Below, one piece after another: positions 34,583 to 41,795 of a DNA stretch of 64,000 nt. Below the pieces are notes generated by a model. The model had not been told where the DNA came from. It did no database searches and was given only the letters and a program-made list of their open reading frames with translations. Source of the stretch: Erysipelotrichaceae bacterium (GTDB lineage Bacteria > Bacillota_I > Bacilli_A > Erysipelotrichales > Erysipelotrichaceae). Location of the stretch: assembly GCA_022772735.1 (NCBI GenBank), contig JALEZD010000020.1:23472-87471 (forward strand), written 5' to 3'. A program made the position numbers and the translations under genes. The first letter of the stretch is position 1. Each line of letters begins with the position of its first letter.

Positions 34583-34591
34583 GGCTTTTTT
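34571..34591 (+). terminator. Terminator after coaX
   Basis: Stem AAGCCT (34571-34576) with AGGCTT (34582-34587), 5-nt loop, and a T run. It includes the coaX stop codon. Confidence 0.8.
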
Positions 34592-34594
34592 AAT

Positions 34595-34618
34595 TAAAAA
34601 AGACTTTTTCAAGTCTTT
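34595..34618 (-). terminator. Terminator of the minus-strand zinc operon
   Basis: Stem AAAGACTT (34599-34606) with AAGTCTTT (34611-34618). On the minus strand it is followed by TTTTT (34595-34600). It directly follows the last gene of the zinc operon. Confidence 0.75.
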
Positions 34619-35159
34619 AACTGTTTACTGTTTCAGCTCCACGCTCACTAAGAATTTCTAATGAAATTACTTCTAAAAATAAATCTTTATATACGCCGTT
34701 TTCTACTAGTAAAGGAGTTCCTATAACTTTTATCCATTCTTTATCTTTAGGTTTTTCTCCTTCATAGTTTTTAAGTAGAAATCCACCCCAGCCATCATTA
34801 TTACAACATCCAGGACCAAATCTAAATACAACAGGAGATTTTGATTTTCCATCAAGAGATGTAAATTCAGAGTACATTCCTTCAATTACAATAATTTTAT
34901 CTTTGTAATCATCAAAGTTATAAAATATATCATTTATTTGAGTTATAAATAATTTCTCTTTAATTTCTAAAACTTCTTTTCCTTGAGTATCTATTGAACT
35001 ATTTTCAGGAATAGTAGTGGGTTTAGGAGTTTCAACAAGAAGATTTGCATCAATGCTAGGAGTAGGTGTTACCATAATTGCATCAACCATTATTTTCTTT
35101 TTTGAAGCACATGATGTTATAAATATGCATGTTAGTATAATGATTACTTTATTTTTCAT
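34617..35159 (-). CDS. Lipoprotein with DUF1980/TIGR03943-type C-terminal domain
   Basis: A 180-residue lipoprotein: signal IIILTCIFITSCAS with lipobox Cys at residue 17. A linker rich in Pro and Thr precedes a domain (about 65-180) with VLEIKEKLFITQINDIFYNF, FRFGPGCCNNDGWGGF (about 117-132) and VISLEILSERG. These resemble the C-terminal domain of DUF1980 (YcgQ-like) proteins, known in Firmicutes as zinc-starvation-induced partners of a permease. Here the domain stands alone as a lipoprotein with no permease half. The gene overlaps znuB by 11 bp and is last in the zinc operon, so a role in zinc handling is likely. The Cys-Cys pair may bind metal. Confidence 0.75.
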   Translation of the reverse strand: MKNKVIIILTCIFITSCASKKKIMVDAIMVTPTPSIDANLLVETPKPTTIPENSSIDTQGKEVLEIKEKLFITQINDIFYNFDDYKDKIIVIEGMYSEFTSLDGKSKSPVVFRFGPGCCNNDGWGGFLLKNYEGEKPKDKEWIKVIGTPLLVENGVYKDLFLEVISLEILSERGAETVNS

Positions 35160-35982
35160 GTAATATGTTTCCTTTAATGCAGCTTATTAACCAATATACA
35201 AAGAAAACTATAATATTGCAAATTACGATACTAGCACCTGATGGAGTATCAAAGTAATACGATATAAACATCCCTATCCATAAACAAGCAACAGATATAA
35301 TTGCTGAATTAATAATTACAGCTTTATACCTTTTACATAATCTCATTGATGTTAGTGAAGGGAATACTATTAAACTTGATATTAAAAGTGCACCCATTAT
35401 TCTCATTCCTAATACGATAATTAAAGCTGTTAACATTGCGATTAACATATTAACAAATTTTGAGTTTGTTCCTGTTGCTTGGGAAAAAGGTTCATCAAAT
35501 GTTATAGAAAATATTCTGTTATAAAATAAAACAAAAGTAATAATAATTGTAATACATAAAGCAATACTTAAATTTGCATCCCATTTTGAAATTCCTAAAA
35601 TACTACCAAATAAATAATTGCATACATCTGTGTTTAACCCTGTTGTTTTTGAAACAATCATTACCCCAATAGCTAAAGAACCGGTTGAGATTAAGGCAAT
35701 AGCAGCATCACCTTTTATTTTTGAATTTTCTGTTATTCTTAACAGAAAGAATGCAGCAATAACAACAATTGGAATTGATACTGTAAGAGGAGCGGCATTT
35801 AATGCAGTTGCTAGAGCAAGCGTTCCAAATCCAACATGAGATAATCCATCTCCAATCATTGAAAATCTTTTTAACACTAAGCTTACACCAAGTAAAGAAG
35901 ATGCAAGAGCAATAAATGTACCTACAATTACAGCTCTAACCATAAATGGATATGAAAACATTTGTATAATTGTATCTATCAT
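35149..35982 (-). CDS. znuB: Zinc ABC transporter permease
   Basis: A 277-residue ABC-3-type permease with about eight membrane spans. RAVIVGTFIALASSLLGVSL at the start, RFSMIGDGLSHVGFGTLALA (about residues 38-57) and GMRIMGALLISSLIVFPSLT (about 192-211) are family signatures. It overlaps znuC by 4 bp (ATGA) and the downstream lipoprotein gene by 11 bp. Specificity for zinc is taken from the operon (Zur, ZnuA with ZinT domain); the family also imports manganese. Confidence 0.93.
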   Translation of the reverse strand: MIDTIIQMFSYPFMVRAVIVGTFIALASSLLGVSLVLKRFSMIGDGLSHVGFGTLALATALNAAPLTVSIPIVVIAAFFLLRITENSKIKGDAAIALISTGSLAIGVMIVSKTTGLNTDVCNYLFGSILGISKWDANLSIALCITIIITFVLFYNRIFSITFDEPFSQATGTNSKFVNMLIAMLTALIIVLGMRIMGALLISSLIVFPSLTSMRLCKRYKAVIINSAIISVACLWIGMFISYYFDTPSGASIVICNIIVFFVYWLISCIKGNILHEK

Positions 35983-36683
35983 CTTCTTTCTCCTAAAAAT
36001 CTTTTTCCAATTTCACTATTAATATATTCATCTTTTGTTCCAAAAAATAGTTGGCTATTGTTTAAATGTAATACCTTATTCGCATAAATTATTGATGATT
36101 CAATATCATGAGAAACCATTATTATTGATATATTCAATTCTTCATTTATCATTTTTATTAATTCATATAGTTCATTCTTTACTAAAGGATCTAATCCAGT
36201 TACAGGTTCATCTAGTATTAAAACTTTTCTTGTTGAACAAAGAGCTCTTGCAAGAAGAACTCTTTGTTGTTGTCCACCTGATAAATCTCTAAAACTTTTA
36301 TTTTTTAAATGAGTTAAACCAAGTTTTTCAATATTTTTTAAAGCGATTTGTTTTTCTTCTTTACCATAAAAAGGTTTGAATCCTAATCTATTTAAACAAC
36401 CTGATATAACTACTTCATATACACTTGCAGGGAAATCTTTTTGTATTTCAGATTTTTGTGGCAAATATCCTATTTCATTTTTTGATAGTTGTTCATCAAA
36501 TATTATTTCTCCACTAGTTTGTTTTTTTAAATTTAAAAGTCCCTTTAAAAGTGTACTTTTTCCTGCACCATTTTCTCCTATGATACATAAATAATCGTTA
36601 TTTTCTATTTCAAAATTCACATCTTTTAATGCATAAACACCGTCATATGAAAATGAAACATTTTTGCATGAGATTAGGCTCAT
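35979..36683 (-). CDS. znuC: Zinc ABC transporter ATPase
   Basis: A 234-residue ATPase. Walker A GENGAGKST (about residues 37-45), Q-loop YLPQKSE, signature LSGGQQQRVLLARALCS (about 134-150), Walker B VLILDEPVTGLDPLV (about 154-168) and H-loop VSHDIE. The EPVTGLDP wording is typical of the zinc/manganese ABC group. It lies 15 bp after the binding-protein gene. Confidence 0.94.
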   Translation of the reverse strand: MSLISCKNVSFSYDGVYALKDVNFEIENNDYLCIIGENGAGKSTLLKGLLNLKKQTSGEIIFDEQLSKNEIGYLPQKSEIQKDFPASVYEVVISGCLNRLGFKPFYGKEEKQIALKNIEKLGLTHLKNKSFRDLSGGQQQRVLLARALCSTRKVLILDEPVTGLDPLVKNELYELIKMINEELNISIIMVSHDIESSIIYANKVLHLNNSQLFFGTKDEYINSEIGKRFLGERR

Positions 36684-36698
36684 ATAATACCTCTTTCT

Positions 36699-38180
36699 TT
36701 ATTTTAGGGCTTCTTTTAAACTTTCTACGTTTTCTTTCATCATAGAAACGTATGTAGCACCATTTTCAAATTGTTCTTTTGTAACATTATGACATGAATA
36801 TAATGTTAATCTTTTTGCGTTTGTAGCTTCAGCAACACTATCAGCTATTTTTCCGTTAGATAACTCTATTGAGAATACAACAGGAATATTTTCTGCCTTT
36901 GTTTTATCAACTAAGAATGCAACAGTTTTTGGACTTGCTTCTGTTTCAGTAGAACATCCTGAAAAAGCTGCATAATAGCTTAATCCATATTCATCAGCTA
37001 GATATCTAAATGGGAATCTATCACCAAATAAAATTGTTTTGTTTTTAGAAGATTCAACTGTTTCTCTAAATTGTTCGTCTAAGCTTTTTAATTCATTCAA
37101 ATAAGATTCAGTATTTTTGTTATAAAAATCTGCATTTTTTGAATCTTTTTCAACTAAAACATTATTGATTGCTTTTACAATTTCCATAGCATTTATTGGC
37201 GATGTCCATACATGTTCATCTAATTCACCTTCTTCAGAATGATCATGGTTCATCATTGCTTCAACTTCACTATCTGTTGCAGCAGAGTCTATATAAAATG
37301 GAGAGTCTTGAACCTCTTTTAATTTTGCAATATCATCAACAAATGCAACATGAAGATGTTTGATAGAGTCGCCGTGTTCTTTTGCACTTTCACTGCTAAT
37401 TCCATGATCATCGAAAGCTACATATTTTGGAGAAGAAGATGTTTCAAAAACATACCAAACCCCAACAATATGATTTTCTTCATCTAATATAGTTTCGAAT
37501 CCATGGTATTTAAGTGATTCTTCTTTACCATTTAAAGTTATTGTTTTATCGTTAATTGTAATATTTTCAAAATTTGTTTTAAATGCTTCTAAATATTCAG
37601 CTTTAACTTCGTCAAAAGATTCATTAAACTCTTCTGCATGAGCTTTTATTGCATTATCTAAAAGACCTTTATTTATATGAGTTGTTATACTTGTAAAACT
37701 ACCAGCAAAATCTGTTAAACTTCTATCTTTTATGTCTTCAAGATGTATTTCTCCATGAGAGTGTTCATGAGAATGTTCATGTTCCATACCTTCAACAATT
37801 TCTTCATTAACTGTCTTAACAACATCAACAAGTTTTATTACAGTAGGTTTTGTTTCACCAAATGAGCTAAGAATTGTTTCCACCCAATAGTCATTTTCAC
37901 CTCCAACATATATAAATAAATCTGATTCTTGTATATCCTTTATATCTTTAGGAGTTGGTTCATATGAGTGACTTTCAGCACCAGGTTTTAAAAGCATTTT
38001 TAAATCAACTTTGTCACCTGCAATTTGTCTTGTGAAATCATATTGAGGAAATATAGTAGTTACAACCTTTAATTTTTTTTCGGCTGTTTCTGTTTGTGTT
38101 TGTGTTTTGGTTGCATTATTAGCTGAACAACTAGTTAACAGTAGTAGCGAACTAACAAAAGCAATTATTTTGTTTTTCAT
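36699..38180 (-). CDS. znuA: Zinc-binding ABC lipoprotein with ZinT domain inserted in the ZnuA fold
   Basis: A 493-residue lipoprotein (lipobox LLTSCSA, Cys 18). Residues about 36-130 are the first ZnuA lobe (VVTTIFPQYDFTRQIAGDKV; ligand His in AESHSYEP). A His-rich loop follows (about 132-146). Then, at about 148-312, comes a full ZinT (YodA) domain: IKDRSLTDFAGSF, SPKYVAFDDHG, KHLHVAF and EAMMNHDH. The second ZnuA lobe resumes at DEHVWTSPINAMEIVKAI (about 321-338), with GDRFPFRYLADEYGL and GCSTETEASP near 390-420. In AdcA-type proteins ZinT is fused after a complete ZnuA; here it interrupts it within the His-rich loop. First transporter gene after zur. Confidence 0.92.
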   Translation of the reverse strand: MKNKIIAFVSSLLLLTSCSANNATKTQTQTETAEKKLKVVTTIFPQYDFTRQIAGDKVDLKMLLKPGAESHSYEPTPKDIKDIQESDLFIYVGGENDYWVETILSSFGETKPTVIKLVDVVKTVNEEIVEGMEHEHSHEHSHGEIHLEDIKDRSLTDFAGSFTSITTHINKGLLDNAIKAHAEEFNESFDEVKAEYLEAFKTNFENITINDKTITLNGKEESLKYHGFETILDEENHIVGVWYVFETSSSPKYVAFDDHGISSESAKEHGDSIKHLHVAFVDDIAKLKEVQDSPFYIDSAATDSEVEAMMNHDHSEEGELDEHVWTSPINAMEIVKAINNVLVEKDSKNADFYNKNTESYLNELKSLDEQFRETVESSKNKTILFGDRFPFRYLADEYGLSYYAAFSGCSTETEASPKTVAFLVDKTKAENIPVVFSIELSNGKIADSVAEATNAKRLTLYSCHNVTKEQFENGATYVSMMKENVESLKEALK

Positions 38181-38231
38181 TTATTTTTCTCCTTTTCTTG
38201 TTCATATGATTAGGTTTTAGAAATATTTGGT

Positions 38232-38648
38232 TTAATTTGGATTTTCACAGTTATTACAAACACCATAAAAAACAATTTTTGATGCATCAATATTAAAACC
38301 ATGATCTTCAAGCATATGGTGTCTGATATGATTTAATTCATTGCAGTTAAAATGAATTATTTTATTACAAACTTCACATTTTAAGTGATAACAACTACTA
38401 TCTTCTTGATTTTGTTCGATATATTCAAACATGGCACCAGAGTGAGAGTCTATAGTTATTTTTGCTACAATTTTCTCATTTATTAATTTTTCTAGTTGTC
38501 TGTAAATTGTTGTTAAACCAACATTTAAACCTTTAGCGTTAACATAATCTTTTATTTCATTTACAGTTACATGTTCGTTTTTTCTTGATTTTAGATAGTC
38601 AATTAGTATTTCTTTTTGCTTTGTGTTGTAATTAGATCTATTAGCCAT
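38232..38648 (-). CDS. zur: Fur-family regulator, probably Zur
   Basis: A 138-residue metalloregulator. The winged helix spans about 10-80 (VTVNEIKDYVNAKGLNVGLT, then TIYRQLEKLINEKI). The dimer domain has the sensory site CYHLKCEVCNKIIHFNC and the C-terminal CNNC, two CxxC pairs of the structural zinc site. It heads the zinc transporter operon on the minus strand. A symmetric Fur-type box sits on its own promoter (38667-38681), so autoregulation together with the operon is likely. Fur or PerR identity is possible from sequence, but the neighbours favour zinc. Confidence 0.88.
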   Translation of the reverse strand: MANRSNYNTKQKEILIDYLKSRKNEHVTVNEIKDYVNAKGLNVGLTTIYRQLEKLINEKIVAKITIDSHSGAMFEYIEQNQEDSSCYHLKCEVCNKIIHFNCNELNHIRHHMLEDHGFNIDASKIVFYGVCNNCENPN

Positions 38649-38666
38649 ATATCCTCCTAATCAATA

Positions 38667-38681
38667 TGAAAATCATTTTCA
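38667..38681 (-). promoter_or_regulatory. Fur/Zur-type 7-1-7 operator
   Basis: TGAAAAT-C-ATTTTCA is a perfect 7-1-7 palindrome of the Fur-family kind, extended to 21 bp by ATA/TAT flanks (38664-38684). It starts 18 bp before the zur ATG and lies just downstream of the -10, where binding would block transcription initiation. Confidence 0.75.
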
Positions 38682-38682
38682 T

Positions 38683-38711
38683 ATTATAATACTTTATCTA
38701 ATTTAAATCAA
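38683..38711 (-). promoter_or_regulatory. Promoter of the zur-znu operon
   Basis: On the minus strand TTGATT (38711-38706), a 17-bp spacer and a perfect TATAAT (38688-38683). The -10 overlaps the edge of the 21-bp palindrome. Confidence 0.75.
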
Positions 38712-38835
38712 ATGATTTAATATAAAAATACCCTTTAAATATTTTGTTAATAAAAGATGTTTTTTAATGATTAATAATCAAACTTTATGCTTTAAAATAC
38801 TTTTGTAATACAAAAAATGTTAAAAAGAGCAAAAA

Positions 38836-38862
38836 TAATAAAAACCACCTATTTAGGTGATT
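38836..38862 (-). terminator. Terminator after tRNA-Thr
   Basis: On the minus strand AATCACCT (38862-38855) pairs with AGGTGGTT (38850-38843), loop AAAT, then TTTTATT. It lies 12 bp past the tRNA. Between it and the zur promoter (38712-38835) I see only AT-rich sequence, including the short palindrome TGATTAATAATCA at 38768-38780. Confidence 0.8.
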
Positions 38863-38873
38863 GTTAAATACTA

Positions 38874-38947
38874 TGGTGCCAACACCCAGAATTGAACTGG
38901 GAACTAATCCTTACCATGGATTCGTTTTACCATTGAACTATGTCGGC
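38874..38947 (-). tRNA. tRNA-Thr (GGT)
   Basis: A 74-nt cloverleaf with CCA encoded. Acceptor GCCGACA pairs with TGTTGGC (one G-T pair), anticodon stem AATCC/GGATT encloses ATGGTAA giving GGT, and the T arm is CCCAG-TTCAATT-CTGGG. It lies 42 bp downstream of maf on the same strand and may share its transcript. Anticodon assignment is by position in the loop. Confidence 0.9.
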
Positions 38948-38989
38948 GCCATTTAATAATAAGCAAAACACACAAAAAATTCAATTGGA

Positions 38990-39547
38990 TTATAAAATTT
39001 TATTTAATGTTTCATATATAAAATTTATAGGCATACCCATTATTGAATAAAAATCACCATCAATTTTCTTGATAAAGCAACTCGCATATCCTTGTATACC
39101 ATATGCACCTGCTTTATCTAGAGGTTCTTTCGTAGATATATAATAATCAATTTCTTTATTTGATAGTTTTTTAAATGTAACATAACTTATAGAAATATTT
39201 TTGTAAGGTCTTTTATTTTTAATTATTGTAGTTGCAGTTATAACTTCATGTGTTTGATTTGATAAAAGTTTAAGCATTCTTTTTGCATCGGAAATATTTT
39301 TTGGTTTTCCTAAAACTTCATTGTTAAACACAACTATGGTATCACAGCCAATAACAACTGAATTTTCATGGTTTTTAAAAACGGCATTTGCTTTTTTAAA
39401 TGATAAATTACTTATTTCATCATATAGGTTATTTTCCTTGTTAATTGTTTCATCTATATCAGAAACAATTACATCAAAATCTTTTGTATAAATAGATAAT
39501 ATTTCTTTCCTTCTTGGAGAGTTGCTAGCTAAAATTAATTTTTTCAT
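38990..39547 (-). CDS. maf: Maf-family nucleoside triphosphate pyrophosphatase
   Basis: A 185-residue protein. LILASNSPRRKEIL (about residues 3-16) is the Maf signature for phosphate binding; VVIGCDTIVVFNNEVLGKP (about 65-83) and AYGIQGYASCFIKKIDGDFY (about 148-167) are the other conserved segments. Maf proteins hydrolyse dTTP, UTP or modified nucleotides and have been linked to septum control in Bacillus. It diverges from the nucleotidyltransferase gene. Confidence 0.95.
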   Translation of the reverse strand: MKKLILASNSPRRKEILSIYTKDFDVIVSDIDETINKENNLYDEISNLSFKKANAVFKNHENSVVIGCDTIVVFNNEVLGKPKNISDAKRMLKLLSNQTHEVITATTIIKNKRPYKNISISYVTFKKLSNKEIDYYISTKEPLDKAGAYGIQGYASCFIKKIDGDFYSIMGMPINFIYETLNKIL

Positions 39548-39572
39548 TTATAATTCCTCTTTTTAAATATTA

Positions 39573-39608
39573 TATAACAAATAAATATGATAGAATAAAT
39601 TTGTTATA
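39573..39608 (+). promoter_or_regulatory. Inverted repeat enclosing the nucleotidyltransferase promoter
   Basis: Perfect 10-bp arms TATAACAAAT (39573-39582) and ATTTGTTATA (39599-39608) flank a 16-nt centre. That centre holds an extended -10, TGATAGAAT (39588-39596). A protein bound to both arms would bracket the promoter. A transcript from an upstream promoter would instead fold it as a hairpin just before the RBS AAAGGGG. Confidence 0.5.
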
Positions 39609-39623
39609 AAGAAAGGGGTTTCT

Positions 39624-40529
39624 ATGATTAAACCGACATTAGTAATTTTAGCTGCAGGTATGGGTAGCAGATATGGTGGACTAAAACAAATTGACACTGT
39701 AGGAAATAATGGAGAATCAATTATTGATTTCTCAATATACGATGCGATTGAAGCTGGATTTGAAAAAATAGTTTTGATAATTAGAAAAGAACATGAAGAA
39801 GCATTTAGAAAAAATTTAACTGATAAAATTGAAAAACATGTTGAAGTTGAGTTTGCATACCAAGATTTATATGATATTCCACATTTTGTAAGTGTACCAG
39901 AAGGAAGAGAAAAACCATGGGGAACAACACACGCTTTACTTGCATGTAGAAATGTTGTAAATCAACCATTCGCAATAATAAATGCTGATGACTTTTATGG
40001 TAAAGATGCATATAAAGTTATTTATAATTTTCTTAAAAATGATGTTAAGGATTATGAATATGGAATGGTAGGGTATGTTTGCGAAAACACACTTACAGAT
40101 TTCGGAACTGTAACAAGAGGTGTATGTAAGGAAGAAAATAATTATTTAAAAGAAATTACTGAAGTTCAAAAAATCGCAAAAAAAGATGGAAAAGCAATTT
40201 TTGAAGATGCAGGTGAGTGGAAAGAGTTACCAGAAAATACACTTGTGTCTATGAATTTCTGGGGATTTACACCAATGATATTTAATCAATGTAAAGATGT
40301 TTTCTCTGAATTCATAAAAAAAGGGGTTGTAGAAAACCCACTTAAATCTGAACATGTTATACCTACAGCAATTGGAGAATTAGTAAAAGATGGTAAATGT
40401 AAGGTTAAAATGCTAAGTAGCAAAGATAAATGGTTTGGAGTAACTTATAAGGAAGATAAACCAGTTGTTGTTGAAAATATCCAAAAAATGAAAGATGATG
40501 GTATTTATCCATTTGATTTATGGAAGTAA
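39624..40529 (+). CDS. Sugar-nucleotide-type nucleotidyltransferase
   Basis: A 301-residue GT-A-fold nucleotidyltransferase. VILAAGMGSRYGGLKQID (about residues 7-24) is the nucleotide-binding loop, KPWGTTHALLACR (about 94-106) and FAIINADDFYGKDAY (about 113-127, metal-binding Asp) are conserved. SMNFWGFTP lies in the C-terminal half. The family is widespread in Firmicutes and gut bacteria, often annotated as NTP-transferase or UTP-glucose-1-phosphate-like, with no firm substrate. Its 3-prime end overlaps the convergent TraB gene by 12 bp. Confidence 0.88.
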   Translation: MIKPTLVILAAGMGSRYGGLKQIDTVGNNGESIIDFSIYDAIEAGFEKIVLIIRKEHEEAFRKNLTDKIEKHVEVEFAYQDLYDIPHFVSVPEGREKPWGTTHALLACRNVVNQPFAIINADDFYGKDAYKVIYNFLKNDVKDYEYGMVGYVCENTLTDFGTVTRGVCKEENNYLKEITEVQKIAKKDGKAIFEDAGEWKELPENTLVSMNFWGFTPMIFNQCKDVFSEFIKKGVVENPLKSEHVIPTAIGELVKDGKCKVKMLSSKDKWFGVTYKEDKPVVVENIQKMKDDGIYPFDLWK

Positions 40530-41684
40530 ATTGTTTAAAAATATTTTAACAACATCAAATCCACCAATAAAAGTACCTATTGTACTAAAAAGGTTGGCAA
40601 ATATTACAACAAGCAGGATATGAGTTATCCTGTTTTTATATATTCCCTTTATTGAGCTTATGTCATCAGAAATATTTTGGAAATCTTTAACTTTTGGTTT
40701 TTTTATTATTGCTTCACACAAACCTGCAAACCATCCTGCCGCAAGAAAAGGACTAAGTGATGTTATAGGGGCCATTATAAATGCAGTTAACACAGAGATT
40801 GGGTTTCCTAAAGCAAAAATAACCCCAAGTGCACTTAAACCACCATTCCATAATATCCAACTTATTATTTGATTTTCTGCACCAACTTTATTTGTTGATA
40901 ATGTAAATAAAATCATTGAAATTAAAGCTATTCCCAAAATACTACCGATAATTACACCAACATTTGATTTTTTTGGTAGTTTGTCTAATTCAAAAATATC
41001 TTGTTGTTTATTAAATTCTGAAATAACACCTTCAACATGTGCTGCCCCAAGCACTGCAACAATAATATTTCCTTCAGCATTTTTTATGTTATGTGCAATA
41101 TATTGATCTCTTTCATCAATTAAAATTTTGGCTATTATTGGAAATTCTTTATAAACAGAAGTTAAAGCATTATCTAATATATCAGAGTTTTTTAAGTTTT
41201 CTATCTCATCTTCACTAATTTCACTTTTGTCAAATATTGTTGTAATTAATGATGAAATAATATTTATTTTCTGCAGAAAAGAATGTTTTCTATAAATTCT
41301 TGTGAATGTTGTTTGAATTTTCCTATCACATAATACTATTTTTGAATTTATTTTATTTGCACTTTCAATTGCTTGAATCATTTCTGCCCCAGCTTTTATA
41401 TCTAATTTTGATGCAATCCTTTTTTGGTATGAAGATAATATTAAGTTTGCCATTAGATAGCCAGCTTTATTCTCTTTAATTACTTTAAAAATATCCATTT
41501 CTTCAAATTTTTTAGGATTAATTATACTTTGATATCTGTCGTTATCTAATTCAATACATACACAATCAGGTTTAATTGTTTCAATGGTTTCTTTTACCTC
41601 CTCGGCACTAACTTTTGAAACATGTGCAGTTGGGATAATATATATTTCTTTATTTTCAAGTGTTATTTTTCTAATATTTTTCAC
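40518..41684 (-). CDS. TraB/PrgY-family membrane protein
   Basis: A 388-residue protein. The N-terminal half (about 1-230) is a TraB/PrgY domain related to the TIKI/GumN protease-like fold: IYIIPTAHVSKVSAEEV with the first conserved His, CVCIELDNDRYQSI, and VAVLGAAHVEGV (about 204-215) with the second. The C-terminal half has four hydrophobic segments (about 243-265, 270-300, 303-325 and 360-385). PrgY of enterococcal plasmids limits self-response to a mating pheromone, but chromosomal homologues are common in bacteria, archaea and eukaryotes. No plasmid genes are near, so the function here is open. Confidence 0.85.
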   Translation of the reverse strand: MKNIRKITLENKEIYIIPTAHVSKVSAEEVKETIETIKPDCVCIELDNDRYQSIINPKKFEEMDIFKVIKENKAGYLMANLILSSYQKRIASKLDIKAGAEMIQAIESANKINSKIVLCDRKIQTTFTRIYRKHSFLQKINIISSLITTIFDKSEISEDEIENLKNSDILDNALTSVYKEFPIIAKILIDERDQYIAHNIKNAEGNIIVAVLGAAHVEGVISEFNKQQDIFELDKLPKKSNVGVIIGSILGIALISMILFTLSTNKVGAENQIISWILWNGGLSALGVIFALGNPISVLTAFIMAPITSLSPFLAAGWFAGLCEAIIKKPKVKDFQNISDDISSIKGIYKNRITHILLVVIFANLFSTIGTFIGGFDVVKIFLNNLLP

Positions 41685-41760
41685 AGTTTACCTCAATATT
41701 TATATATTTTTATAATAACATATTTTAATATGTGTCAATATTTTATTGAAAATGTAGATA

Positions 41761-41769
41761 TGGTATAAT
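41761..41769 (+). promoter_or_regulatory. Extended -10 promoter of the cdaA operon
   Basis: TGGTATAAT (TG, one base, TATAAT at 41764-41769) lies 27 bp before the cdaA ATG. TTATTG 15 bp upstream is a weak -35. Confidence 0.65.
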
Positions 41770-41795
41770 GACAAATAGTCAAAGGAGTGTTCATA

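Noticed and set aside
38768..38780. Short palindrome TGATTAATAATCA upstream of zur
   Set aside because: Lies far upstream of the mapped zur promoter and is made almost only of A and T; too likely by chance to call a second Zur site.
40518..41684. Plasmid origin of the TraB/PrgY homologue
   Set aside because: All neighbours are chromosomal housekeeping genes and there is no replication or mobilisation gene nearby.
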